Assembly: GCA_050084515.1 (NCBI GenBank)
Contig: CM114271.1
Coordinates: 16,988,001 to 17,052,000 of the forward strand
DNA length: 64,000 bases
Source of the DNA: Blasia pusilla
Lineage: Eukaryota > Marchantiophyta > Marchantiopsida > Blasiales
Direction: 5' to 3'
The notes under the pieces are model-generated. The model was not told the DNA's origin, did not search any database, and saw only the letters and a program-made list of their open reading frames with translations. Made by a program: the position numbers and the translations under genes. Below are positions 26,131 to 39,539 of the stretch, piece by piece; positions within the stretch are counted from its first letter, which is position 1, and each line of letters begins with the position of its first letter.

Positions 26131-27960
26131 GACCCACGGCGCGTCCTCCGTATGCATGCGACGACAGCGATGCAGGTGATTGTGCCCTCGTACATGCCAT
26201 GCCCGACATGGTGCGCCACGTCATGTCCGCGTTCCTTCACATAACAGAGACCAGGAGGTGGGGTTCGTCGGGCGAGGCGGCAGAAGAGACGGACGGCAGC
26301 GGGAGCGGACGGAGTGTTGGAGCGGGTGTTGGGAGGGTTGGCGAGGGAGAATCTTTGGACACGGTCACCCGCGCGGCAGTGCTATATCGGGGGACAATGT
26401 TCCAGTATCGCAGTCCACTTCCGAGACGGCTCTCCGACCAAGGAGCCGGATTCCTCCGACGGCCGCTTCCGACATTTTCGGCCGGACAGCCCGCTTTTGG
26501 TCGTCCGGACCGGCCGCTACATGTGGCAGCCCTTTAAGGACTCTACAACATCATGCATCCATTTATACCTGACCAGTTGATGACCACGACATCGCAGAGA
26601 GCATGGGGATCCGTGATGATTGTTCGAGCGAAGCTGCATGCCATGTCCGCCTGCAAGGGAACTTTGTTTTGGGACGGGGCGACTGACCCTCCCCCCCGTC
26701 CCGTCCCTCGAATGAAGTTATATATCCCGTCGATTGGACTACGGCGGTGGATGCAACAACAGCTCAGCGCGCGGGCAGGCAGGCCCGTCGCGCACACGGC
26801 GACCGTCGGACATGCCTCGGGCTGCGACCGCGGTTTGCTTGTCCCTTTCGGCACCGCTCGGGCGGGGCGTACCACGTCGGCGTCGCAGGCTCGGGCGCGC
26901 GCCCAGCATTCCTCCCGCCGGCGGTTTCGGACAATAATCTTCCCGCTATCCCGGGTTGGTTCGGTCCGGTTCGGTAACTTCGCTCCCTGTCCCACGACTC
27001 CTTCAAACGAAACAGGACCGCTTCTTCTCGCCCCTCACCTTCTCCGAGAAGCTTTCCGGTCCTACGCGACGATCGGACATCTTACCGCCTGTCCCTCCGC
27101 GCTATCCCTCCTGTCTTCCTCACGACCACACGGCCGGGCGGTCCACCCCTGCGTTCTACCTCCCAGATCTCGCGCCGGCGGTTTCGGACAGTCGCCGTCT
27201 TTTTCGGGGATGCTTCCTTTTCGCAGGCGTCATCTTCCAGGATGCTCCCTCCCTCCCTCCTTCGGCCCCCCGGGAGGATTTTTTTTCACGCCTCTCCGAA
27301 CATCGCCAAGGATTCCGTGTGGCCCCCACGTCTTCTACCGCTTGGCTGTGCGCTGGGTACAACAAACAGTCCCGCACTACATTATCTTTCGCTCGCTGTA
27401 CATATACGGCTGCCCTCGCTGTCATTATTTGCTCGATTTTTCCTTCTTCTACTGAGAGAGTCTTATGACACCATAAAGTTGCGCGACCCGGGCCATTTAT
27501 TTATTTATTGATTGATGAAACTGCATATCCTCCTCCCCTGCCCGCCCTGCCCGCATATCCTCCTCCTCCTCTGCCCTGCCCTGCCCTTCGTGTCGTGTGC
27601 GGATGGTTTGCGGGGGGATATATATCGCCTCCGGTGCTTCCTTCGATTTAAATTCAATTTCTCGGAGTTGAGCCCAATTCCTTGCCACGTGCGAGAGGGC
27701 GACCGGGTGTGACTTCCATGCCCGCCGCTTTCCTCCGTCGCGGTCTATGCACGTCCGCCCGGCCACGTACTGCGTCTTTTGTTTGCTTTTGTTTTGTGGG
27801 CTTTTCTCCTCTGTTTATTTATGCAGATATGTCACTGTGTCGAACTTTCGATCCTTCCACCGTTTCCCGCACGCTTTCGGACCGGTCTCCCGCGCCTCTG
27901 TCCGTTAGAACTTTTTGACATTTTGGTTTTTTTCTCCCCTTCTTCCATACGGAAAATGAA
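26131..27960. other. GC-rich island, no gene identified
   Basis: A sharply bounded GC- and CpG-rich block in otherwise AT-rich DNA. Several overlapping frames stay open (the longest 26,553-27,455) because GC-rich DNA has few stops; they encode Pro/Arg/Ser-rich low-complexity sequence without known domains. An exact 18-bp direct repeat (CGCCGGCGGTTTCGGACA) occurs at 26,916-26,933 and 27,173-27,190. Near the right end there is a TATA-like GATATATATCG at about 27,620 and a G-box CACGTG at 27,686-27,691, so it could be a promoter or the 5' part of a non-coding transcript. I cannot assign a function. Confidence 0.5.
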
Positions 27961-30900
27961 TAAATAATTTAAGAGGATTTTCTATTTTAGTTTTCTCACC
28001 TTTTTTAGAGTACTCTGGCCACAATTTTGGAAAGGAAAGAGAAGGGGAACAACAAAAAGATTAAGGAGCCCATCCCATGGAGTAGGGCTACTTCAAGAAG
28101 AACGTTTTTCTCTTCGGAAATGGTTTCCTCATTTCTCCATGGCACTTGCACCACTACTCGAATTTAGCATCATGCATGACAATGTATGGGGTTCTGAAAC
28201 ATGGTTTTCAATATCATACCCAAAGAAAAAGTATTAAGGGATCCATAAGATGTCGGTAGGGATACCTCTCGATTCAATAACTCATCCGTAAGGGATCCTC
28301 CTTAATGTGGATCACATGTGACATTTGTAGACAAGCCCTTCAAAGAAACGCGAGAGGGATTGCCGAGATCGTGTCCCACCCTTCCAATGAGTCATGGGAT
28401 CTGACATGTCGCCTTGTGGGTTTGAAGTTGATTGTAGATGCAAGAAGTCGATATAAATCAAGTTGCTACACAATGGGATTCTTTGTATCCTCTATTGCAA
28501 CCAGTTTTTGGCGAACAAAATAATACCTGCCCTTTTCCGTTTGCAACTTTTTAGTCCCTCCAACTATCATATGGTGAGTAGCTCATCCTAGCCCATTGGA
28601 CACCAACATAACACGCCTTATTGGCCGTTAAACTTGTGGCAATACTAAGGAAAATCACCAAACTATTCTAAAACTTAGATGGTAGGATTATGCAAGCCCT
28701 CAAATAGAGATCTATTAATAAGGGTTGTGTCAATCAATTATGTAAATTTTTTATTAACAATATGCTTTTGTAGTCTCGTGTTATGGATTGGTCTTAAAAA
28801 AAGGGGGAGGGAAACCTTTTCTTCTTAAGTCTTGGTTCTTCGATTATGATATTTCATTCTTCATCTTTTTCCTTTCATGAATAAAATTTCACTTAAATGA
28901 TAGTAATTTAACTTGAATAGACTCTAAAAATCACTCTCTTCTGCCAAAACAAAAACAAATAAGGCTTCATTTTATATCATGTGAGGAGGGAGATTGACGA
29001 ACCTCAATAGCAATTTTCATTTAAAACATATGGCTGACTACTTTTTTTTATCTTTGTCTCTCCTCTGTTTGTGTACATAGCATGTCCTTTTAAATTTGTT
29101 GTCTGCCCTACATCTACCCTATCTTCTTTTGCACATCCATCCATCTTACATATTTCACTAACCTAGCCTAGCCTAATCTATAATACTCATCCATCCATCC
29201 CCACAATCCATTTGTCTTATCTCTTACCATCCTCTTATCCCCATATCATTCACCTATTTCTTTATCATGCCCTTCGTCCTAAGATTGAAACACATAACTT
29301 CAAGACCTAATTAAATTACCAATTTAATATTTTAACCTCCAGAAATGAAAATTGGAAACTTGGAAACAACTTTTAGGTTGTTTTCCACAAGGAATCATTT
29401 AGAACTTTACTTCTTATATAATATAGTCCTACAAAATAAACAAAAAACTCTAACGATAAGTTGAAATTCACCCTTTCGAAGATTTTATATTCTAATGAAT
29501 ATCATTGAATATCCAGTATATATCTTTAGTAGAGAATGCAAAACTCTAAAACACCCATATTTGTAAATACATTACAAAAAGAAAGTATATGCATGATATG
29601 TTTCTTTATATGCCATTGGATCTAGTTCCTGAAATTTGGAATTCTTGGAGATATGTTGCGCTTCGCGCCAAAACTCCATAAATATCAAGCCTAAGTAATA
29701 TTTTCACTCCTTCCTCTCCAACCAAATGACCCCGCCCATGTTATTTCCACAATGTAGCATTAAAGAAAATCTCCTTGAGTGAGAGTTTGGATGGATAACC
29801 AATTCTTCTTCATAACAAGCATATCTATGCATATTTTATTTTAGAACCAACTTTTGAATTTCGGTAGAGTGGTTGGATTAATTTTCATATTTGAGAATTT
29901 AAGTACTTAAAATCCTTTATGAAATAAATTTTAAGCCTTATCAAGCATGATCTTTAAGAATATTATATATCTATTCACACAAATAATTTCATAAAGAGCT
30001 TTCAACAAAAAATGAACAAGATGGTAATTTTACAATACAACCAAATAATATGAATTATCTTTTGTAAATACTTCTACTAAATAGTAAGAATTGTAATCTT
30101 TTTTTCATTAATTTTTTTGAGTAATGGTAGTAATTACTTTTTATAATCTATATTTTAAAATATTCCAAATATATATTTTGATCTATGCTATTTTATGTTT
30201 CTATTCTTTTATTCCTAATATAAATTGAATGAAAATTACATACAAATCCAATGAATCTAAGAAGAAATACAAAGTTAAAATTTGTAGATGATAAAATAGA
30301 AAACCAAGTATCAATGAAATTTAATAATATTTCAAAGGTGACTTATACAAGTATAGAACCTTTCCATGGAAATTATATACTTTTATCTTATTCATTCATT
30401 ATATATGTAGGAGCAATGAAAAAACTATAGTCCATTTTTTTACAAATTCTACTTCATTCATAATATAATGAATATATTTGGTCCACTAAGTTAAAAATCA
30501 ATGTCTTATTTTGCATGTTTCAAATGACGGCCGCCACTAAAAGATACTACTATTGCCTTCTTGTTAACACATGTTCATTTTTAGCATGATATACAGTTCT
30601 CCGTTTTTAGCAATTATAAATTTTGTATTTTTTCCAAACTCTAGAAAAGGCACAAAACATCTTATTATTTCATTGTGAGTTTCCAATTATTTTAGAACAC
30701 ATTTTCCATAATAAGTAATATCCTTTCTTGGCTTCTAATAGAGATGAGACTACTGAGTGTTTCATTCTTACAGTGTCTCATGTAACTTAGTAGTTTACCT
30801 TATTCTTTATATAATTCCATTGTTAACAAAGGAAAGTGTACTATTGCATGAGAATTCTTTATCCCAATGAAGTGAAAGTGTTTTAAAAACAAAATATGAT

Positions 30901-33283
30901 GTGCTATATTACCTCTTATGGAAAATAAATATGATGGATCACTTAGTTACATGCAATTACATAAAATGGAAGACTTAGTAGCCTCATAATATGGTAGATC
31001 ACTTGTTATTGAAAGAAAATTCTAGAGGAATTGAAGTCTTGTAGATGATCGATTAGATGTCTCTTCCTTTGAGTGAGTTGGTTTTTTTAATGAAAAAAGA
31101 AGAAGAAATATGGATTATTCTAAAAGAGAAAGTCATCTACCATACTAACTTAACATGTATCGATAGGATCTTAATGCATTATATATGTATTTTTTTGGTA
31201 AGATGACATCGCGTGTCTTCCTTTCAAAAAAGATGATGTGGATAGATATTCCTTATTTAAGAAAACTTTTGGATGCAAATTATGTGTGAATTTTGTATAT
31301 ACGAGATACTTAAATATGTTATAAGGATATCTCAAATTATGCAAGAAAATTTTTTCTCATGGTCTTTTATGGTTTTGATTATGGTCCCTATAGCTACTTT
31401 TTTTTTTCGGCCATCTAGGGTATCCACGTGTCCTCTACACGTATATATTAATTACTTTCTTCCTCGCCCCTCTCAGAGGGTTGTACACACTGGTTCTATA
31501 GAGAACACTAACTAACACCTCTTAAAATATAAATTGATTAGTCAATGACAACTTCTAACTATTAGATTTATCTCTCATGTTTTCATAGAATTCTTGTTGA
31601 TCACCTTTGGTTATTATGATAATAATAATAATACCCCATCCTTATTATTTTATTTATTCCAGTATTTCCCAATTTTGATCATTCTAATATGCCTTGTTTA
31701 TTCAATGAATGAAAAAATTAGCTTCAAGAAATTATTTAAACTTATAAATAATCATGTAAATAATATTGAAATGATGTAATATAGTCAAAATAATAATAAG
31801 AAAATAATCATTTAAAATTTTTATTTGATATTTTAGAGGTTTTGGAATCCTTACATGTGAATATTGCAAACATGTACGTGTATAATGCAATCCAAAAAAC
31901 TATGAGATTTTTCTAGATTTTGAGGAATAGTCATTCCAAATATTTAAAAATATATCTTTTAACCTAAAATAATTATAATAGCCTTCTAAAATAAAAATAT
32001 AATATTTTTAAACCCTTAATTTAATTATATATTTTCTTAAAGATATTGGATTATTTAGGGTTTTAATGAAGTTCATACATATCTCTCATTTTCAATTATA
32101 AGAAAAATAATATGTTAGGTCTTGGTTAGTTGCTTGTACTTCTTTTATAGCTTTATCCCTTCATTACAATTGTTACTTGTGTTTATGTTGTCTACTATCC
32201 TTGCATGCCGAATATGCCTATGTCTATCTATGTGTTTTTGTGGGAAAATTTGCTAATCGTTATTAGTAAGAATTTTGAATTACTTCCATCTATTGTTTTA
32301 TGAGTATCCAATGTGCACTTTATCTACTCCAATATATAACCGTCATTTTATTTTTCTTACTTCCCTCTTTGAGTCTCTACAATCCTTCGCCATGTTTCAT
32401 GGTCAATCAATGGAGCTTTGTTGATATCATATTCACATTGATTCATGACTTTCTTGAAGTTGTAACATCATGCATATATACAAGTCTCATGGTAATTGAA
32501 AGACGAATGCAAAAGAAGAAGAAAAATACTCCCATCATGTAGTTGGAGGTAAGAGTCCATAAGACATAACCATGGTTCCCAAACTCCTCAACTTCTCCAT
32601 CATATCCAAAAGAAAATAAGCTAATTAGTCCTTATGTGCACAATCATCTAATCATGTTTACCATACATACACTTCTTGAAATGAGAAAACATGTTGAGGT
32701 TGCTTGTCCCGTGTTTGTGAACTTCTTCAACGTTATACTACATTACTCACATTCATATGAATCAAACTTGACATTTATGAGTAAAAATGCATAGAGTCTT
32801 GATATTGTCACTCTTGTAAATGTGGTTTCAAGTGTATTTTACACGCTCGTTCGTCATCATCTTCCACCTTCTCCAAATATATTAGCAACACGAAGCCATA
32901 ACACATACATTAACCATCATATTTGTACTACAGAATATGAACTCTATGTTTATATTCCCTTTCCATGCTCTCCTTGATATCTATCTCTTTCTTTACCAAT
33001 CTCTTCAATTTAAGAAAATATCTCTCAACTAAAGATCTAGAAGGAATAATAGACCCAAATATAATAGCTTCCTCTCTACATGGATTTGATTTAACAAGGA
33101 ACTTCATCCCATAATCAATAAGGATAAGAGAGCCTTCTTTCATAATATAACCACCTTTTCCAATACTACCTTGAGCTCCATCCACTTGATAAGATATACA
33201 AGTATCTCTTTGTTGCATACTCACATATAAGTGAAAGGTACAAAATCCATTTAGTATATGAACATCACGTATCAATATGAGCA
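27961..33283. other. Very AT-rich intergenic DNA, nothing recognised
   Basis: Long A/T runs and short open frames only, on both strands. Scattered fragments resemble nothing I can name. I see no transposon ends, RNA genes or clear repeats. Confidence 0.55.
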
Positions 33284-33420
33284 CATAGCCATATAGTAGG
33301 CTTGTTATTGTGATTCTGCTTTCGTAATGGGCTTATGGAGATAAAGAAATTCATGTAGTGGGGTACCTACATGAATTTTGGCATTCTCAAAATAACAAAC
33401 AAGCCCACTATACGACTATG
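33284..33420. repeat. Foldback hairpin element (~137 bp)
   Basis: The ends CATAGCCATATAGTAGGC (33,284 on) and GCCCACTATACGACTATG (ending 33,420) are imperfect inverted complements over about 28 bp. Inside them, AAATTCATGTAG and CTACATGAATTT form a perfect 12-bp stem around an 8-nt loop. The left side has about 26 extra nucleotides unpaired. It could be a small foldback element or a hairpin RNA source; no known miRNA sequence was recognised in it. Confidence 0.7.
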
Positions 33421-36400
33421 GGCTTATATCGAGAAACACACATGTATGCAACAAAAATAGTGCAACTATATGCAACTATGAATAAGTGCAATCCCTATGC
33501 ATCAATTTACTCAATTAATTAGATGTGAAAATGTTCACATGTGCAAGAACTGGTTACAATTTGTTGTTACTCGCTGCTCATCTATGATAGGCCTTACCAC
33601 TCTCTGCTACACGGGATGACATGGGTGGGAACTTTCAATTCCGTTCCTATCTGTATTGCAATTATTTCATACTCGACAAGCATTGCATCCAGGTGAGATC
33701 TCCCAACCCACTATGCTAGTGACTTAGCTCTATGCACCTTGCGACTGCCTACTCATTTCATACCCTAAAAGCTTACCAGCCCCGTTTATGGAGTTGAGAA
33801 AAAAATTTCTCAGTTTTAATTGCAGTAGTCCCCAATTTCCAGCTCTCTATTTTCCGTGTCCATATGGAGGTCGATTTCCAAATAAGTGGTGAGCCCACTT
33901 CAGCACCTCCAAATCTACCTTCTTCAAGTGTGATATCCCTTATTATGTGCATATGTTGATAACGACCTTGTTGGTGGGAAGATGAAGAGAAGTGGATTTT
34001 TAGCCAACTTCTTATAGGCTCGAGAATTATCACTCCCTTGTGTGCAAAGATCTTCTCCATATTGCATATGCACATGGTTGATGAACCTAATTTTCTATTA
34101 CATGTGGTACATCTGTTGACTACTACATTTTCCCTACCTAATAACAAATTGAATCTCTACACTATCTTGTGTGGATATTTGTAGAAGGGAATTGTAGTGC
34201 ATTGTGTTTCTCATGACTAACATAAATTTTCCTTCATTATAGTATTCGTGTGAAAACATCTTAATAGTCACTCCACTCATCATACATGGTGGCTCCCTAA
34301 ACTAAATATGCACGTTATCGTGATTTGAATCTTCTTTTGTACAATTTGCTTTGGCTTCAGATCTGCTTGTGCACTATGCCACAACCATGCATTTGCTATT
34401 GTGTACAGTAATTAATTTTCCCTTATTTTAGGTTTTATGCATGTCTCGGTAACCACGTATACGTATACATATCCCTTCTTCCTAACATACGATTTCTCAT
34501 CATAAGCACCGTCACCTACAAGCATGACAGACATACAGAGGAAAAATTGCTGCTATTTCATCCTTCCATATATGATGTACTATCCGGGAAGAATAAAACT
34601 AGAGTACTTTCCTTACTCGCCGACTACCTCTATAATCAAAGAATGCAACTTTGATGCTTTGTGCAAAATTGTTGGACTATAGCAACATTGAGGGTACTCA
34701 CCTAGGATAATGTGTTTCGGCCTATTTAATTTACCACAGCAACACATTGTGACACTCATCCTGATACCCATTTAGCCAATATAGGTAGTACAAAGCATTA
34801 TAGGATAGGAAATACCACTATAAAATTCAACTGCAGTTGCCTTGATGCATTGGGCAATAGCGCTGCAGCAACCCCCCTCAACTTTCTCGTTGTGGTAAGC
34901 ATAAGTTATGGTACTTCACATCAACAATGCAACCGTGCCTATTGTAATTTGAAACAGAAAAGATGAATCCATGTTTATTTGGATCACTCGGATACTGTCA
35001 AGGGTTGAGGAAGAAAAATTCATTAACTGGGGAGGTCCGTAGTGTAAACTAGCCATATATGGACTATTTCTCAACAAGCATGCACAAGACATACTTGGTG
35101 GCAATTTAATGTGAGGGCTCTTGACTCATAGACATGCTAAGTGGACAACTCGGTTCAAGTTGAGGCAACACACTTCCTACATAGATCGACAACAATTAAT
35201 TTAAAACTCAGAACATAGACTTTGGCAAGGGCCTCTACACGGCCACCACCCCATTAATCATCAAACACTGTGGAATCTTGGTGATGATTGTTATGTGACT
35301 TGGACACATTTGAGTTATTAATTTCCTGGAAATCAAGTAATGGTTACCACAACGAAAATTACTTTTGTTGTACAACTTTGTTGCAGCCTCTGGTGATATC
35401 CTTAGGAGGATGTTCCACACTTTTTGCATGAATCATGATCGCAGTAAGTATACCATCACATCGTCACTTTCAATGGTTCTATAAAGTTTTTGTGTTGAAA
35501 ATCATGTAAAAATCCAAAATTTTAAGGGCTAGATTGCAGTGACTCTCGTTTCTTCATTGTGCGCTACAAGAACTGAGTAAGCGCTTTCATGAATCTGGCA
35601 GCACTTTGACTCAATGAAAGGCACGTTATGTTGTACCTTAAGAAAACTGCAAATCCAACCTACTTCCTAGTCCCTTACATTGTGAATCACTTGCTCCTCG
35701 AGTACTAAACAACTAGCGCACACAAGGACTCAGTTGCACTTCTTGTAAAACAACAACCACGTTTATTGTGCAATTAACTAATCAGCATATTATGTTGATG
35801 GTTCTTACAACTCCAAAGTTCTCCTTCTCCACTAGTGCCATTGCAAGGTACATTAAGCATTCATATGGTATATGTACTCTAGTGATAGGCAACTTTGGGA
35901 TAGTGGGCTAGCAAAGAACAAGGGAAACTAGTTGCTAAATTATTGCCTTCCAACCACAGAGTCCATTACACAAGTAATTTTTCGATGAAACTATCACCTT
36001 AAGGGCTTGCCTTGCCTATCGTGAATTTCAATTGCAGCTTTGGTACTTCTCTGAAAATACTGTGCAACCTTACCTTGTTCATTGCCTATATGATCAGGGC
36101 TTGGAGCCAGAGTAGCTCTGTTACGTGCAACATATTAATAACTTACTATTTTTTATACATACATAGTTCCTACCTAATACAATGGAAAATTTCGTAATAC
36201 ACCATGTCAACAAAGACTTATTACTACATACACTTGTAGGGTAACCACATGTTTAAGAGTTTTTGTCTCCTATAACCTTCTCTTTACCATACATGGGCAA
36301 TTATTACACATGTTCTCCACTTCAGCTATGCACGTATAGCATGTAGGTGTTACATACCCTTTGTGATAGTCTCCAAGGTCCCATATATATGTGTGATATT

Positions 36401-37485
36401 AACAAATTTGTTGCAATACACAATATGTATGTGTATTAAACCCGGTATGGTTGTACAAGAAACCATGACCTTACAAATTTAGATGTCAATTTTGGGACAC
36501 CATTGTCATAATAGTACACAACAGACATGTGCACATCAAAAAGATAATGAACAAACATAGGTTTAAAGCTTGCAGGAGCCGTGCAAAAGCTAGTGTAGCT
36601 GATAAGCATAAAGTAGCGCAAAAACCTCTCACTAAGGTCTAGCTATTTATCTTTTCAATGTCGGACAACTAGAATAGCTAGTGCTCCCTTCTTATAATAC
36701 ATATTAGATGTTGTGGCTACTATGGTGCAGTATTATACAACAACGGCCACTTAAGGATAACGATAGCCGCTACATAGGTCTGCCTCCCTATATCCTATGT
36801 AACGGGTATATGCTATAGTATATGATGCCCTCTCCTAATAAATTTGATGTTTTTCAACACTGCCTTGACAATAGCCCTTGCACAATTTACAATGTGTACA
36901 TGACTCTTGCTTATATGTGCGATGTCCTAGCAGTGAACCCACTTCACCTCCAACTACTTTCACTCGTTGAATAGAGGATGGGTATCGAGATAAAGTACAT
37001 CGACTTCCACTGGGTAATTTTTCAGGTTAGCTCGCTTATTGATTTTCCGTTGGTCACCTGATGCAATAAAAAAACCATTATAGAAAATGCAAACTATATC
37101 TACAACCAAGTGAGGAAGGTTTTTCTGGTTAATTTACATGTGAACGAGCTTTATTTACAATACATGCCGATGATTCAGCTACCCAATCCCACCTGTGGTC
37201 TAGTGGACTTGCCCTCATCATTTGTAGACCATATTATTAGACCATCCCAAGAAAGGGGCCAACTAATGCAAAGTATGGCACGTGACCCTTATCACGAAAA
37301 GCTAAACGTCCTATAGGTTGTATAGAATTCCCTACCAATTAACATGAGGCCATTGTATTACATTTTCCATAATGGTAGTATTTTTCTCATAGACGATCCA
37401 AACTTTGGAGATTAATTTCTTAGTGACAATAATGGTATCTCCCATGATGCCAAACTCACTATTGGAATAGACATATTCATATTTT
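33421..37485. other. Less AT-rich block with short coding-like fragments, unidentified
   Basis: Composition is more balanced than in the DNA to either side. Short fragments in both orientations look coding-like, for example a minus-strand frame at 33,773-34,147 with two C-x2-C/C-x-C pairs and a plus-strand frame at 37,110-37,316. None can be assigned to a family. Given the helicase relic that follows, this may be the decayed upstream part of the same mobile element. Confidence 0.4.
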
Positions 37486-37489
37486 TATT

Positions 37490-38705
37490 CCGGTATCTCA
37501 AGGGTTACTTCAGTGGCACAACAAAATTTGTTGAGTAGTAAGACTTACGGGCCCATCGAGATCTAGTAAGACTTTTTTCATCCTCTTTATACGTGCATAC
37601 TGGAAGTCCACCTCTATTACATTCCGTTTGATTGCAACCATTGGCATTGTTGTTGTTGTTTGTATGCATGAAACAAAAACTACCATCTACTCCGCGTTAA
37701 GCATACCAATAAGGGGTGACCTACCTTCATTGCATGGTGCATCTGATCAGTATATCAGGCTGAGGAATGCTAATGTTTTTTTCGTGGATGAGTGCTAGAT
37801 GTTGACGCCATGATTCATGTTGACTCTTGCTATGAGGCTTCACCGGATGTCCTTTCTCTCTACTCCGTTCCTTTCTCAAAGAAGCTTGTCATATTAGTTG
37901 GCGACCATTGCCAATTTCCGCCAGATTGTTTCGCCCTAAATCCGCTATACTTTGCTTACTATGTCACATTTTGTCCTCGCCATTTTCCCCACAAAGTTTC
38001 AACTATCGACAAGAGTTAGGCATAACGATGATCCCCCATTCCTATAATTCTTATCGAGAATAAGGCTCTCAACACCAACCCATGGTAACATAGATCTCCA
38101 CTTGGGAACTTTTTTCATTGATGAGAATACTGCAATTTATTTTCTTGATGAGGACACTCACGTAATTTGTTCATATCGATGTGATGTAAATATTCTCAAT
38201 ATTATTGCACTTTAGCGACTTCTTGGTAATATAGAGATATTCCTTGTTCACGTCATCACAAATGCACCTAGTGAGCCATACTTTCTCCACTAGGTTTAAG
38301 ATACTGACTTCCACCAACTCTAGTTCCTTGCAATTGATTGTAAAGTCAAGCTCACATCCAATATTGACATCGATAACCAAGAATTCCATGGGACATTTGA
38401 AATTGTGCTTGACTATGTCTTCATTGAGAATCAGATAATAGCAATTATTCTTAAATTGCACTCTAACAACAAAGTTATCCGTGTGACACAAACAAACTTC
38501 TCCACTCTCTGATATGGCCTTGAGAAAAAGTATCAAAAGAAAACTTTTCCTCTTGGTCTTGGATTGTTGAGAGTAAGTTCCTCCTTCTTATAAAGGCAGA
38601 ATTTGCTCCCGGGCTTGTGTATGTCATGCTATCCAAGGTCAAAACAAGAGCCCACTTACGAATTACTGGTTCCATATCCCCATCTAATACGAGTGTATAT
38701 AACTA
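37490..38705 (+). pseudogene. PIF1-type SF1 DNA helicase relic
   Basis: Successive frames on the + strand line up with the whole helicase core. At 37,500-37,535 GYFSGTTKFV resembles a degraded Walker A. At about 37,600-37,700 FRLIATIGI then TTIYSALSIPI match the A-P-T-G-I-A and T-I-H-S-A-L motifs of PIF1 proteins. NANVFFVDEC at about 37,765-37,795 is Walker B. LVILVGDHCQFPP at about 37,885-37,925 is motif III (G-D-x-x-Q-L-P-P). FLDEDTHVICSYR near 38,140-38,180 fits the region between the two RecA-like domains. EKKYQKKTFPL near 38,530 and APGLVYVMLSKVKTRAHL at about 38,595-38,655 match motifs V/VI (L-x-Y-V-x-L-S-R-V). Stops and frameshifts separate these blocks, so it is dead. Helitrons and related elements encode such helicases; no HUH replicase was found here, so a captured or host-derived copy is also possible. 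Confidence 0.75.
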
Positions 38706-39014
38706 GCAACTTACTTGTTTCTGCTTAATTTTGCTTTGTATTGCAATGTTGGAAACAACTCTATATAAATAGTATGGCAATCAACAACGGATTAGTAAAG
38801 GGTCATGGAAGGAGGTCAGCTACGCTTGTTGCTCCCATGTATGGCATGGATAAGTCTCCGTCACCATTGAAAGTGTGGAGAAAAGACCAATCCTGTTGAG
38901 CGATAACATCTCAGAGAATCAACGCAGTCCTTTACCGGTGCCTATTGCTCTCTTCCACCAAGTCGACCTGCACCCACAACTCGCTTGTTTATATTCATTG
39001 TTTCATGTTGCTAC

Positions 39015-39322
39015 CATGGTTGCACAAAAGGGGACAAGCCTGTCCCTATGACGAATATATCCACGCACATGGATTGCAAGAGATTGAGCCCACACTTGTA
39101 GTTCATGATGGAAGGTAGAGAAAAGTCAAAGGGGGCAAGAAGGGAGGAGGAATTGGGATGGAGGGAGGAAGAAATAGGAGATTATAAAACACATAGGCAA
39201 GTGGGGGGAATGAGAAAGAAGGGAAAAGTGGGGCCACATGCACAAGTCCTTCCATAAGACAAACGTAAGTCTAGGAACATGGACATCTCTCCAGACACGG
39301 ACTTTGTCCATATGCAACCTTG
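39015..39322 (-). mobile_element. hAT-like non-autonomous TIR element, copy C
   Basis: A 308-bp element starting CATGGTTGCACAAAAG and ending TATGCAACCTTG. It is flanked by a perfect 8-bp direct repeat, GTTGCTAC, at 39,007-39,014 and 39,323-39,330. This is the clearest target-site duplication of the four copies. It shares the interior landmarks of copy A (ATGGATTGCAAGAG, TTCATGATGGAAGG, CAAGTCCTTCCATA). Confidence 0.85.
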
Positions 39323-39539
39323 GTTGCTACCATGCTTGTACATGTGAACTCTTGCTCACATGTTTGTACACGTGCCAAGGTCATATTTCAACTTTTCCAA
39401 GATGATCCTCAATAGCATGCTAGAGCTACCGCACGACAACCACCTATGTCATTCCACCAATAGATGCCCAATGGAAGTATGCCAATAACTTTGGACTTGA
39501 CCAATCTTATTGGGGAGGTGATACTTCCTCAAAAAATGG

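Noticed and set aside
26553-27455. 300-codon open frame in the GC island
   Set aside because: Overlaps several other open frames in the same GC-rich DNA and encodes low-complexity Pro/Arg/Ser sequence without motifs. Openness is explained by composition.
37400-37540. Helitron replicase motif (FKYIYKG-like) near the helicase
   Set aside because: On inspection the stretch fits better as the degraded Walker A of the helicase, and no HUH motif was found upstream.
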